64,000 nucleotides of DNA from contig NZ_CP147247.1 of NCBI RefSeq assembly GCF_002140975.2, forward strand, positions 2,915,001-2,979,000, in the 5' to 3' direction. Shown in pieces: positions 18,082-26,778 of this stretch (positions are counted from its first letter, which is position 1; every line of letters starts with the position of its first letter). This DNA comes from Enterococcus sp. 9E7_DIV0242 (GTDB lineage: Bacteria; Bacillota; Bacilli; Lactobacillales; Enterococcaceae). The position numbers and the translations under genes were made by a program. Under the pieces are notes generated by a model. That model searched no databases. It saw nothing but the letters and a program-made list of their open reading frames with translations, and had not been told where the DNA came from.

Positions 18082-18309
18082 ATGAAACGGTTATCGAAAG
18101 CAGCTACAGTTCTGTTGTGGAGTGCAGGAATCATTTGTATCTTGGGCATGGCGGGCGTTGGACTACTGGAAATTAGGAGCACCCTATGTGAAGTGAAGAG
18201 CGAGATCGTCACAACAGTTGAAGAGATACATGAAGAAGGACAGGAACTGAAATACACGATTAAAGATGAGATACAAGGATTCAAAAATACGATCGAATCG
18301 TTTAGATAA
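18082..18309 (+). CDS. Small membrane protein of unknown function
   Basis: A 75-residue protein with one membrane helix (about residues 8-29) and a charged, probably coiled-coil C-terminus (VKSEIVTTVEEIHEEGQELK). GGAGGG lies upstream and a terminator follows directly, so it looks like a real monocistronic gene. I do not recognise a family. The 210 bp before it hold no convincing gene. Confidence 0.6.
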   Translation: MKRLSKAATVLLWSAGIICILGMAGVGLLEIRSTLCEVKSEIVTTVEEIHEEGQELKYTIKDEIQGFKNTIESFR

Positions 18310-18325
18310 AAGTGAAATCCAAAAG

Positions 18326-18366
18326 AATCAATGAGACGTCGTCTGGCGGTTCATTGATTTTTTTTC
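18326..18366 (+). terminator. Terminator after the small membrane protein
   Basis: AATCAATGA (18326-18334) pairs with TCATTGATT (18351-18359), followed by a run of T. Confidence 0.8.
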
Positions 18367-18386
18367 GTGACTTTTCCAATTGATTG

Positions 18387-18929
18387 CTACTTTAAAAAAT
18401 TGCGGACTTCCTTCTCTGTCATAAATGACTGAAGGATAGTAGTAAGCTGCTCAACTGGGTCGGTAGTGCAAACAGTTTCTGGTGTATAAGCTTCCCAATT
18501 CTCAGCAACAGTATAAACAAAGGTCGACCAATTTGGATTAATGAACCGGCCATTCTGAATAGCAGTGATGTATCGCTCCTTCAATAGAAAATCAAAAGCT
18601 TTCTTATACTCACTCTGTTGCATAAAAGAAAAAGCTTTTAACTCACTTGTTTCCATCGTATTATTTTTCAGAAGCTGATGAATCTCTTGGCTTTCTGCAC
18701 TCATCGGCTTTTGTTTTTTGCATTGCTTCAAAAGATAATAGACCTCTGGGGACAAATAGGTCGTGCGATTTTTATAAGTTTTGCAGTAGAATAGTTCATG
18801 ATTGTCGATCAAACGGGTAACATCCGACCAGTGAAAACCCAAGTCTGTAATGTTGGGTATCGTGGGTGTGGAGTTGCAAGTCAGTATGCCATAATGGATC
18901 AGATATTCTTTAAGCGTTTTGTCCGTCAT
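18387..18929 (-). CDS. Conserved hypothetical protein with winged-helix-like pattern
   Basis: A 180-residue soluble protein. Segments such as HWSDVTRLIDNHELFYCKTY, TTYLSPEVYYLLKQCK and EYKKAFDFLLKERYITAIQ resemble repeated winged-helix domains like those of AlkZ/YcaQ-related proteins, but it is far shorter than a glycosylase and I see no catalytic signature. AAGGGGG precedes the ATG and TATAAT lies about 35 bp upstream. It is divergent from rplM. The function is not assigned. Confidence 0.55.
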   Translation of the reverse strand: MTDKTLKEYLIHYGILTCNSTPTIPNITDLGFHWSDVTRLIDNHELFYCKTYKNRTTYLSPEVYYLLKQCKKQKPMSAESQEIHQLLKNNTMETSELKAFSFMQQSEYKKAFDFLLKERYITAIQNGRFINPNWSTFVYTVAENWEAYTPETVCTTDPVEQLTTILQSFMTEKEVRNFLK

Positions 18930-19048
18930 ACCGCAGAACCCCCTTTTGAATTTATTATATCATGAAGGATCGATAGAAAAATTAGGCACTTGCAATAAAT
19001 GAACTGAAAATAATTTCATGAAAAGTAAAGAAAAAGGCTTGAAAATCA

Positions 19049-19077
19049 TTGACTTTATGCGAGATAGAAGGTATTAT
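19049..19077 (+). promoter_or_regulatory. Promoter of rplM-rpsI
   Basis: TTGACT (19049-19054), 17 bp, TATTAT (19072-19077). The following leader of about 75 nt contains a GC-rich stretch (19093-19130) in the position where an L13 leader element is found in Bacillales; whether it folds as that element was not tested. Confidence 0.65.
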
Positions 19078-19161
19078 GTTAAATGGTATTGTTTGCCCCA
19101 CAAGAGCCCCGGAAACTCAAGTGTAAGTCAAACATCGAATCGAAAATTGGAGGAAAAAAAC

Positions 19162-19605
19162 GTGCGTACAACATATATGGCCAAAGCTGGCGAAGTAGAA
19201 CGTAAATGGTACGTAGTAGATGCAACTGATGTTCCTTTGGGACGCCTTTCAACAGTTGTAGCATCTGTACTACGTGGAAAAAATAAACCAACATTCACAC
19301 CTCATGTGGATACTGGAGATTTTGTAATTGTAATCAATGCTGACAAAGTGAAATTAACTGGTAAAAAAGCGACTGACAAGATTTACTACCGTCACAGCCA
19401 ATACCCAGGTGGTTTGAAATCTGTTACTGCTGGTGAACTACGTGAGAAAAACTCTCGTCGTCTAATCGAAAATTCTGTAAAGGGTATGCTTCCTAAGAAC
19501 ACTTTAGGCCGTAAACAACTTACTAAATTGAACGTATATGGTGAAGCTGAGCATCCACATACTGCACAACAACCAGAAGTTCTAGATATCACAAACCTAA
19601 TTTAA
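19162..19605 (+). CDS. rplM: 50S ribosomal protein L13
   Basis: The 147-residue product has the full family length and the hallmarks [39 protein letters not shown] and [14 protein letters not shown]13 binds 23S rRNA early in large-subunit assembly. The GTG start at 19162, preceded by GGAGG, gives the usual [17 protein letters not shown]-terminus; the frame is open further upstream but has no ribosome site there. rpsI follows 13 bp downstream. Confidence 0.97.
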   Translation: MRTTYMAKAGEVERKWYVVDATDVPLGRLSTVVASVLRGKNKPTFTPHVDTGDFVIVINADKVKLTGKKATDKIYYRHSQYPGGLKSVTAGELREKNSRRLIENSVKGMLPKNTLGRKQLTKLNVYGEAEHPHTAQQPEVLDITNLI

Positions 19606-19618
19606 GGAGGAAAATTCA

Positions 19619-20011
19619 TTGGCTCAAGTACAATATATCGGCACTGGCCGTCGTAAAAATGCAGTTGCCCGCGTACGTTTAGTACCAGGAACTGGTAAAA
19701 TTACTGTAAACAAAAAAGATGTTGAAGAATATATCCCTCACGCTGACTTGCGTGAAGTAATCAATCAGCCTTTCGGCGTGACTGAAACAAAAGGCGCTTA
19801 CGATGTTTTAGTAAACGTTAATGGTGGTGGCTACGCAGGACAATCAGGAGCTATCCGTCACGGAATCGCTCGTGCATTGTTACAAGTAGATCCAGATTTC
19901 CGTTCAGCACTAAAACGCGCTGGGTTACTTACTCGTGACGCACGTATGGTTGAACGTAAGAAACCAGGTCTTAAGAAAGCCCGTAAAGCTTCACAGTTTT
20001 CAAAACGTTAG
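19619..20011 (+). CDS. rpsI: 30S ribosomal protein S9
   Basis: The 130-residue S9 begins at TTG with AAGGAGG upstream ([19 protein letters not shown]) and ends in the conserved basic tail [12 protein letters not shown] that reaches the P-site. It is intact although an ICE has integrated in its last codons: the 15-bp att core covers 19996-20010, so integration restores the same final residues. The natural terminator has been displaced; a hairpin inside the ICE int gene appears to replace it. Confidence 0.97.
   Translation: MAQVQYIGTGRRKNAVARVRLVPGTGKITVNKKDVEEYIPHADLREVINQPFGVTETKGAYDVLVNVNGGGYAGQSGAIRHGIARALLQVDPDFRSALKRAGLLTRDARMVERKKPGLKKARKASQFSKR
19996..20010. repeat. ICE attachment core at the rpsI 3' end
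   Basis: GTTTTCAAAACGTTA at 19996-20010 is repeated exactly at 46573-46587. The core includes the last rpsI codons and part of the stop, the usual situation for elements that target the end of a conserved gene. Confidence 0.88.
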
Positions 20012-20047
20012 AAAGAACGTTGCTATATCAACGTTTATATACGTTTC

Positions 20048-20066
20048 TTGGTGTCAGTTGGTGTCA
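20048..20066 (+). repeat. Left integrase arm sites
   Basis: TTGGTGTCA occurs twice, at 20048-20056 and 20058-20066, spaced 10 bp. A matching pair is at the right end (46442-46460), as expected for the DR2-type arm sites of Tn916-like integrases. Confidence 0.7.
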
Positions 20067-20070
20067 ACTA

Positions 20071-21114
20071 TCAATCTGACAACGAACTCAATAGATTTAA
20101 AGCATCGGCATCTTGCTGATGCTTTTTTTCTGGCATTAATTCAAGGTAATAGTTTTGTGTCGTCAGCACGCTGTTGTGTCCTAAACGCCTCGAAACATAA
20201 TCAAGACTGATATCTTGAGAAAACAAGAAAGAAGCATGAGTATCGCGTAAGCCATGAAATGTGGTAGTTGAAACACCCGCTTTTTTTAAGACCCTCTTTA
20301 GCTTTGCCGATTGACGAAAGTTATCATTATCAAAAATATATCCATTAGACTTAACAGGAATAGCAACAAGCAAATCATACACTTCTTTATTAATCGAGAT
20401 ATCTCGTTTAGAATGCTTTGTTTTAAGAGAAGTATCGTCAGTTGTTGGACTGATAGAACGACATATTTTAACACCGTACTCATATAAATCCACTGGACGC
20501 AACCCTAGCAGTTCGCCACGTCGGCAACCTGTTTCAAGAGCAAGAAGAGCCAGTACATTAAACTCAGTGTAGTTATTGAGTAAGTATTTTCTCAGCTTTT
20601 TTAGTTCAGTTATTGAAAGAGCGCAATTTCTTTTATCTGCTTCCTTACCTCTCGTTTTAACTAGATTTGCAAAATCTGTAGAGAGTAGCCCCCGCCCATA
20701 AGCGTATCTCAAAGACGTTCTAATTTTTAACAAAACCTCAGTCGTTGTCTTTCTTGAATGAGTTTTTCCGTATTCATCAATTTTTGATTGAACAACGATA
20801 TCATCAAGATTTTTTAACGGAATGTCTTTAAAGAGCCTTTCAACAATCGTGATTGTTCTTGTATAGTTCTGAAAAGTTGCTTCTCTCACATCGTTCTTTT
20901 TCACGAGATAAACCCAATTTTTAAAGAAGACAGCGAAAGGAGTAGAACGTTTTGCTAAATCATGACCTTTTCCCTTTTCCAACTCCTTTTCAAGCGCCCA
21001 CTGCTCCACAATACTCTTGTCTTCATCTGTCTTAGTGATTCGTGTATATTTTCCATTTTTATACAAGGAGACAGTAGCCCTGTACGATTTTCCTCTTTTT
21101 TCTATACTTGCCAT
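20071..21114 (-). CDS. int: ICE tyrosine integrase
   Basis: A 347-residue tyrosine recombinase with an N-terminal arm-binding domain (MASIEKRGKSYRATVSLYKNG), a SAM-like core-binding domain (about 70-160) and a catalytic domain with Arg in GCRRGELLGLR (near 199), HGLRDTHAS (near 287), LGHNSV and the nucleophile Tyr in TQNYYLEL (near 322). ATG 21114 with AAAGGA upstream is chosen over 21150. The stop codon lies 60 bp from rpsI. It should integrate and, with the Xis-like protein, excise the element at the 15-bp core. Confidence 0.93.
   Translation of the reverse strand: MASIEKRGKSYRATVSLYKNGKYTRITKTDEDKSIVEQWALEKELEKGKGHDLAKRSTPFAVFFKNWVYLVKKNDVREATFQNYTRTITIVERLFKDIPLKNLDDIVVQSKIDEYGKTHSRKTTTEVLLKIRTSLRYAYGRGLLSTDFANLVKTRGKEADKRNCALSITELKKLRKYLLNNYTEFNVLALLALETGCRRGELLGLRPVDLYEYGVKICRSISPTTDDTSLKTKHSKRDISINKEVYDLLVAIPVKSNGYIFDNDNFRQSAKLKRVLKKAGVSTTTFHGLRDTHASFLFSQDISLDYVSRRLGHNSVLTTQNYYLELMPEKKHQQDADALNLLSSLSD
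20101..20129 (+). terminator. Terminator for rpsI read-through, inside the int 3' end
   Basis: AGCATCGGCA (20101-20110) pairs with TGCTGATGCT, followed by seven T (20123-20129), on the plus strand. It overlaps the last int codons, which are read from the other strand, and would end rplM-rpsI transcripts about 115 bp after rpsI. Confidence 0.7.
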
Positions 21115-21189
21115 ATCGATTTTCCTTTCAAAAAAATTGATAACTGGCAAATGAATACTATCTAACGATAATTCATTTTATTCCAATTA

Positions 21190-21381
21190 TCAACTTACTA
21201 AATGTGTTTCGATGAATTTTATTAATTCTGATTTTAAATAGCGTTCTCGTTTTCCAACCATAAACCTTTTTAAATCGTCGTTGTTTCGAATATATTTATC
21301 AAAAGTAGCTGGATCAACACCTAGAAACTTTGAAGCCTGTTCCCTATTAAGAAGCAGCGGCATATTATCAGTTTCATTCAT
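21190..21381 (-). CDS. Excisionase-like helix-turn-helix protein
   Basis: A 63-residue protein with one predicted helix-turn-helix (LNREQASKFLGVDPATFDKYI) and a basic second half KRERYLKSELIKF, the size and position of a recombination directionality factor. The upstream GTG (21396) lies in the ribosome site GGAGG, so ATG 21381 is used. It sits 75 bp before int on the same strand, as xis does in Tn916-type elements. The Xis role is inferred from position and fold. Confidence 0.75.
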   Translation of the reverse strand: MNETDNMPLLLNREQASKFLGVDPATFDKYIRNNDDLKRFMVGKRERYLKSELIKFIETHLVS

Positions 21382-21398
21382 TTTTTTTACCTCCACAA

Positions 21399-21424
21399 AA
21401 AAAGAAACTTCCGAAGAAGTTTCT
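21399..21424 (-). terminator. Terminator between ICE lipoprotein gene and xis-like gene
   Basis: On the minus strand AAGAAACTTC and GGAAGTTTCTT form a hairpin followed by a T-run. It separates the transfer operon from xis-int, so excision genes need their own signal or read-through. Confidence 0.75.
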
Positions 21425-21431
21425 TGATATT

Positions 21432-21848
21432 TTATCTCATGTTATAGTCATCTTTGTCTATAAGTTCAATGTTATTTTCCTCATAAACCGTTTGTTCATT
21501 GTCATCTAAATAGCTCATGATTTGTGATCTATCAGCAGGCGAAGAACTCCATTTATCATTGGATTTACTGATTTTATACCCATCGCCACGTACTAAATCG
21601 CCATATACCGAATCAGACTCATTTTTTCTGAAATAGACATAATAATTATTTTTGTCTTCCCATACCATGATATTACTTTTTTCTTTTTCAAAAAGAGCCT
21701 CGCTATCCCAATCGTATTCTTTGACCATTTCAGAATTACCTTTAAGAGCTATGTCAATCACTTTTGAATAATCTTTAGCCTCAGAGCTAGAGCAACCAGT
21801 GAAAACCAATAGCAGCAACAGGACAACAACAGCAAACATTTTTTTCAT
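21432..21848 (-). CDS. ICE-encoded small lipoprotein
   Basis: A 138-residue protein with lipobox VFTGC (Cys19) and a mature part rich in Asp, Ser and Lys, with a beta-rich pattern (NYYVYFRKNESDSVYG). The family is not recognised. It is the last gene of the long minus-strand transfer operon and could be an entry-exclusion or surface lipoprotein; that role is only a guess from position. RBS GGAGAG precedes ATG. Confidence 0.65.
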   Translation of the reverse strand: MKKMFAVVVLLLLLVFTGCSSSEAKDYSKVIDIALKGNSEMVKEYDWDSEALFEKEKSNIMVWEDKNNYYVYFRKNESDSVYGDLVRGDGYKISKSNDKWSSSPADRSQIMSYLDDNEQTVYEENNIELIDKDDYNMR

Positions 21849-21946
21849 TATTCATTCTCTCCTTGTTTGTTTCTTAATTAGTATTTTATCACAAAGTAAG
21901 AAATACAAAAAGAGTATGTAACGCTAGAGCGGCGAACCGCTCAGGC

Positions 21947-22510
21947 TCATTGTGCTAAGTTCGTTAATACTTGTGTATCAATTTGAAACACTCCACTTGT
22001 ATTCCTTTCTGCTGTACACTCTATTAGTTGTTCGTAACTATTTGGCGCAAACTCTCCGACGCGCGTTTCTATCTCAATCTTTCCAATCAAGATAGCCGTA
22101 TCGTCCGTTTGTTCAGCCTTGTATATCTCAATGGATTTGACTTTACTTTGAAACGAGACATCCGTCTCCGCTTCTCCAGCCTTGTCTGTTAAAATTGTAT
22201 ACAAAGGCGCTGTCGTGAGTTCTGACAGAGCCTCATTGTCCTGTTCAAACTCAGCATGAATAAAATCTTGGAACAGACCTTCTAGGTCTTCTGATTCCAT
22301 TTCAGGATCAGAAGAAGTAGAGGTTTGAGCGGAAGACGTTTCTTTTCTAGCTTGCAACACTGATTCAAGCTGATTCTTTTCATAAGTTAATGTTTCTATT
22401 TGTTGTTGCTGCTCTTCAATTGTTTTTTGTTGATCGTTAGATTCAGAAGCACAAGCAGACAAAAGAAGAAGCGCAGCAGCAGACAAGAAAATAAATCTTT
22501 TTTTCATCAT
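21947..22510 (-). CDS. ICE-encoded lipoprotein with coiled coil
   Basis: A 187-residue lipoprotein (LLLSACAS, Cys near residue 20) with a coiled-coil stretch QQKTIEEQQQQIETLTYEK just after the signal, a Ser/Thr linker, and a folded C-terminal half similar in layout to NTF2-like domains. Its start overlaps the stop of the TcpC-like gene (ATGA), so translation is coupled. It may sit next to TcpC in the transfer channel; this is an inference from the overlap only. Confidence 0.65.
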   Translation of the reverse strand: MMKKRFIFLSAAALLLLSACASESNDQQKTIEEQQQQIETLTYEKNQLESVLQARKETSSAQTSTSSDPEMESEDLEGLFQDFIHAEFEQDNEALSELTTAPLYTILTDKAGEAETDVSFQSKVKSIEIYKAEQTDDTAILIGKIEIETRVGEFAPNSYEQLIECTAERNTSGVFQIDTQVLTNLAQ

Positions 22511-23403
22511 CTTAACTCCTTGATAGAAAATTTGTCGCCCTCAAGTTTTTTAAGTGTTAGCTCGTAAAACATTTCATGTATCATTTGTGTGTCGTTATCC
22601 TTGTACGTAACTGTACAAGTCGCCTCAACGCTATCACTATTTTCGTACATTTGAGGATTATTGATTTCCAAGAATGAAAGATTTTCTTGAATCGGTTGTA
22701 AGTCATTGCCATAATACAGCAATTCCTTTTTATCCGCTTTAGGATAGACAGCGAAAAACGTTTCAAGGAAGCCTTCGACATTCTCGCGTGTCGTTGTTTC
22801 AATTGCTGACGTTGGCAGCTCTTTAGAACTTATGACAACAGCTTTTTCAGGAAGAGACGAAAGGACAGGCAATTTTACAATTGCGAATTGTTGATCTTTA
22901 GCATACACTTCTACAGCATATGCACGATCATATAATTCACTCGAAGATTCAATCGATAATTTAAACGACACACTATAGATATTGTCCCGAACCTTATCGA
23001 TTTTCCAAATATCTATATTTTGAACTGCTGTTTCTTCTTTCAATTCTTTATAGAGAAGCGAGGACGCATTTAAATCATCCGCCAGATAATTTACTAGCTT
23101 TTCCTGTCTGTCTCCTTGATCTTTACTGTTAGGCGAGATAGTAAAGAAAGTTTTGACAAAATCAGTCGTAAAACTTTCTATTCCAGTCGTATCGGTCAAT
23201 TTCTCTTTGATCGTTTCGACTTCATGAACCGTATGTGTCGATGTAGCAGTGACATTATTATAGACACCAAAACAGATACCACCAATGACTAGCGACCACC
23301 CTAGACCCACAATAAAGCGTGGAACACGTCCGCTGTATTGTTTTTTACTTTTCTGTTTGAGTTCTTTAGTATGCTTTGCACGCTGTTTCTTCCTTTTTCC
23401 CAT
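22507..23403 (-). CDS. Conjugal transfer protein TcpC-like (Orf13 of Tn916)
   Basis: A 298-residue protein with a very basic cytoplasmic N-terminus (about 1-27), one membrane helix (about 29-50), and two extracytoplasmic NTF2-like domains, the layout of TcpC of pCW3 and Orf13 of Tn916. TcpC is a bitopic scaffold of the transfer apparatus, comparable with VirB8. Segments typical for the family are TTDFVKTFFTIS and ENVEGFLETFFAVYPKAD. It lies between the wall-hydrolase and a lipoprotein gene in the transfer operon. Confidence 0.82.
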   Translation of the reverse strand: MGKRKKQRAKHTKELKQKSKKQYSGRVPRFIVGLGWSLVIGGICFGVYNNVTATSTHTVHEVETIKEKLTDTTGIESFTTDFVKTFFTISPNSKDQGDRQEKLVNYLADDLNASSLLYKELKEETAVQNIDIWKIDKVRDNIYSVSFKLSIESSSELYDRAYAVEVYAKDQQFAIVKLPVLSSLPEKAVVISSKELPTSAIETTTRENVEGFLETFFAVYPKADKKELLYYGNDLQPIQENLSFLEINNPQMYENSDSVEATCTVTYKDNDTQMIHEMFYELTLKKLEGDKFSIKELR

Positions 23404-23525
23404 AACTTTCTTTCTCTCCTTTACGGTATTTTCTTATTTGCATCATTCAACCTCACTTCTTTTAAAACTGCTATTTCCGAACATTAGTAAAGACCAGCAG
23501 CTGCTATTTTAGATCCAAACCCGAA

Positions 23526-24569
23526 CTATTTCTTACGCACAACACTTGAAAACGAAGGAACCCAAGGACGCTCATAGATTGCCGCAATTCGGCCTTTTTC
23601 CGCATTTTGCTCATAGGTGGTTATTTTTCCAGTTTCTTTATTTACCGATTTTACCACCCCTGTATGACCATAAATCGTTGGCGCATAAATCGGGTCTTGA
23701 CTCCAATTAATCACATCGCCCGCATTTATTTGATCGATTTTAGGTCGCAAAATCACTGTCCACCCATAAGACGCCCAATCATAATCAGTTCCTATGGCAG
23801 AAGCGCTCATGAAACCAGACCCCATCATGGTTGGACCGCCAAGCTTTTGAACATAGTAAGCGGTCAGCCCATAACATTCGCCGTTATTCACACGTTGACC
23901 TAGCACTGAATCAAGAATCGCAATCGTGACGTTAGGATCAGAACCAGAACTCAAAAATTGTTTTACAAGGTTTACATAGAAAAAATTCCCACCATTCCAG
24001 TAAAGATAGTTTCCGTAATTATCAGCTACAGGATTTGGATAATGATATTTTTCGCCTGTTGTATTACCAAGCGAAGGCGCAACAACATCACGAGAAAATT
24101 TCTCCGCAATTTCAATCGTGTGTTTCTTGCCATTTTTTATAACAAAATCCAGATAACCACCGCCGAAATTGTAACAGGCGATCGCTACATCATCATCACA
24201 ATCAGCAGCACGAGCAGAACGAAGAAGCGAAGCGTAATACTTCACTCCTTGTTGAATACTCGCTATTGGTTGAAGAGAATTGACAGGTAAACCTAGACTT
24301 TCTGACGATTGCATAACGTCATTACCACGTCCACCGCTTTCTACTGCCATAATTGCTAGCAGAACGGGGACTTTATCAGAAATATTGTGCTTCTTTGCTT
24401 CGTTTTTAACGATTTCTTCATACTGAAGAACCTCTTCAGGAAGACCAACTGTTACCACGTTTTCTGTTGTGTTATCGTTCGTTTCAGTCTTTCCGCCTCC
24501 ACCAGTCATAAACATAAACATACTAAGGAAAACAAGAGCAGCGCCAAACAACGAGAACTTTCTTATCAT
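23526..24569 (-). CDS. Conjugation wall hydrolase: lysozyme-like plus CHAP domain
   Basis: A 347-residue protein with an N-terminal signal/anchor, a lysozyme-like muramidase domain (about 50-190, with the catalytic-type Glu in AIMAVESGGRG near residue 76 and QSSES) and a C-terminal CHAP domain (about 215-345, Cys in NNGECYGLT near 231 and His in YGHTGVV near 301). This replaces the NlpC/P60 partner seen in Tn916 Orf14 and ICEBs1 CwlT by CHAP, as in pCW3 TcpG-type enzymes. It would open peptidoglycan locally for the channel. It overlaps the upstream gene by 4 bp. Confidence 0.87.
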   Translation of the reverse strand: MIRKFSLFGAALVFLSMFMFMTGGGGKTETNDNTTENVVTVGLPEEVLQYEEIVKNEAKKHNISDKVPVLLAIMAVESGGRGNDVMQSSESLGLPVNSLQPIASIQQGVKYYASLLRSARAADCDDDVAIACYNFGGGYLDFVIKNGKKHTIEIAEKFSRDVVAPSLGNTTGEKYHYPNPVADNYGNYLYWNGGNFFYVNLVKQFLSSGSDPNVTIAILDSVLGQRVNNGECYGLTAYYVQKLGGPTMMGSGFMSASAIGTDYDWASYGWTVILRPKIDQINAGDVINWSQDPIYAPTIYGHTGVVKSVNKETGKITTYEQNAEKGRIAAIYERPWVPSFSSVVRKK

Positions 24570-26776
24570 CGTTTACCGCCCCGTTTCATCATCGTTTGTC
24601 GATGTTTTACGAATTGCTCGACACGTGGTCGTTCTTTAATACCCAAGTTACCCGCTTGTCGTTTTAATCGTCTTTCTTGTTGATTTTGATTAAAACGCTC
24701 AGCCTTTTCTTTACCTACAGGATCATTTTCAAAGTACACAGGAACACGAGGATTTCTATTACTTACTGCCGAATGTCCAGAAACTTTATAAGAAGCTTTC
24801 GCGGTGTCTTTATACTCTCGTTGCTCTTTTGCATTCGTATACGGCACTTTTTTAGCAACAGATTTATCAAAACTAGCTTTTGCTACAGGAACAGAAACGC
24901 GATGTTTTCCGTCAGATTGACTTCTCGTTGATCTTAATGCGTTTTGCTCTTTTTTAAGTCGTGAAGCATCAACTGATTGAAGTGCAGCGGAAGACATTTG
25001 ATTTCTAGCAAGATTTTGTTTCCTTTGTTGCGAAGCACGCAACGCATTATTACGTTGTTGTTGTGCGTTCTTACGTGCTGTTTGACGATTTGAACGACTT
25101 TCATTATTCTTGATTTCTTGGTTCATTCGTCCATCAGTGTAGTTATCACGAGCTTCTAATGCCTTATGCTTCGCATTTTGAGGCGCGTTCTTCACGCTGT
25201 CCTTAATATTGTTTGCTTTCTCAACAACATTGTTCGGCATATCTTGAATATTCGATAATTTTTGACCGATAGATTTTGAGAAAGACTGCTTGGACTGTTG
25301 TTTCCTTTGTTGCTTCTGCTGTTGTCTCCGTTCTTCACTTTGTCTGTTTTGCTGTTGGTTAGCGCGTGGATTTGTCGCACGTTTCATTAAGCCACGAGCA
25401 GTCCCAGCCATAAGAAGCCCTTTCGCCATACGTCCAAGACGTCCAGCGGGTTTCGTTTCAGCATTGCCTAGTTTCATAAATGACAACAGCTCATTGACTC
25501 TATTTTTTACAGTTAGCCATACAGCAATTTGTAAGAAGACAACCCATATATACCCTTTATCTTTTGATAGAGAATAGAACGAGTGACTAAGAGAAAAAGT
25601 AACTGCAAGAATCAATGTGATTCCCATTTTCGTTAGTAGATTTTGAACTATTTTTTGCATAGCAGAAAATAGAATCTTATTTGAATTAGGAAATAGAGAG
25701 AAGACCATTGCGACCGGAAGCATTGCACAGAAAAGCAAGAACAAGACTTGAGAAAAGATCATTATTATCGTTAATGTAAGAACGCTCATACCAATAACAA
25801 GATTGGTTCCAATGACTAAAATCGTCATACCGAAGCGAAGAAATGCACCTTTGACTGACATGTTCATGTTGTCCAATTTGTTCACTTCATTTTCAACGTT
25901 CTTATTTCTTTCGCTTTCAGTAAACTGAGACTCATTCAATAATTTATCGATTCGATCCTTTCCAATTTCTTTTTCACTGCTTTCGCCATACTGCAAGAGC
26001 ATATAAGGCGTATAGACTTGAAGCTCGAAGAGATTTTCACGAATGGCATTTGTTGCTGCTTTCGTTCGTTGCTCTTGTTCTGTTCCAGATGTGGGCGTTG
26101 TTTCGATTGTAGTTGTAGAAGCCGACGGGATAATATCTTTCGCAATCGTCAGCATTTCCGTATTGATTTCTTTTTGAGCGTTATTAATCGATGTTAGATA
26201 GCTATTTGCATTCATTAGAAACACACCAGAAGCAATAAACGTAAAAGCGAAAACAAGAGTATGTTGTATCGCCCTTGTTGCTTGTTGCTTGATTGCACCG
26301 ACATATGCAATATAGCAGCCAAAAACAACGATAATCAGAACCCCATAAGAAGGAAACAGCCCCGTTGCACGTAGTCCATTTCCATCGATACCACCGATTT
26401 TTTGCATATTGGTTGCAAGGCTAGAGACTAGACTAGTGATAAAATCCAAGTCAAAGGCTTCTTGTACCAAATACCCTAAGAAATAACAGACATAGACATT
26501 GAGAATCCAAACGACGTTAGTTATTGCATAAAGACCATAAATAACCGCGTCGCCGATACCTTCGCCCCATTTCCAAGGTAGCCAATTCCAAGACGTATCA
26601 ACATAAAAATCCAAGGAATAATTATCAAGCGGGTACTTCTCGAAATTGAATACCGCCCCATCTTGACCAACAGCCTCAGTAACCCACCCCGCACCCTCAG
26701 CAATCGAAGGAGCAGCAGCGAAGAACAAGAAAAAAAGGAAGACCAACAGCCCCCCTAGGTAATATTTTCTTCTCAT
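24566..26776 (-). CDS. Polytopic conjugation channel protein (TcpH/Orf15-like)
   Basis: A 736-residue protein with an N-terminal hydrophobic segment, about seven to eight membrane helices in the first 450 residues, and a long basic, Gln- and Arg-rich C-terminal tail (about 460-736, with QQKQQRKQQSKQ and similar). This matches the VirB6-type TcpH/Orf15 proteins that form the membrane pore and contact the coupling protein. The stop overlaps the hydrolase gene start. RBS GAGGTG precedes the ATG. Confidence 0.82.
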   Translation of the reverse strand: MRRKYYLGGLLVFLFFLFFAAAPSIAEGAGWVTEAVGQDGAVFNFEKYPLDNYSLDFYVDTSWNWLPWKWGEGIGDAVIYGLYAITNVVWILNVYVCYFLGYLVQEAFDLDFITSLVSSLATNMQKIGGIDGNGLRATGLFPSYGVLIIVVFGCYIAYVGAIKQQATRAIQHTLVFAFTFIASGVFLMNANSYLTSINNAQKEINTEMLTIAKDIIPSASTTTIETTPTSGTEQEQRTKAATNAIRENLFELQVYTPYMLLQYGESSEKEIGKDRIDKLLNESQFTESERNKNVENEVNKLDNMNMSVKGAFLRFGMTILVIGTNLVIGMSVLTLTIIMIFSQVLFLLFCAMLPVAMVFSLFPNSNKILFSAMQKIVQNLLTKMGITLILAVTFSLSHSFYSLSKDKGYIWVVFLQIAVWLTVKNRVNELLSFMKLGNAETKPAGRLGRMAKGLLMAGTARGLMKRATNPRANQQQNRQSEERRQQQKQQRKQQSKQSFSKSIGQKLSNIQDMPNNVVEKANNIKDSVKNAPQNAKHKALEARDNYTDGRMNQEIKNNESRSNRQTARKNAQQQRNNALRASQQRKQNLARNQMSSAALQSVDASRLKKEQNALRSTRSQSDGKHRVSVPVAKASFDKSVAKKVPYTNAKEQREYKDTAKASYKVSGHSAVSNRNPRVPVYFENDPVGKEKAERFNQNQQERRLKRQAGNLGIKERPRVEQFVKHRQTMMKRGGKR

Positions 26777-26778
26777 AT

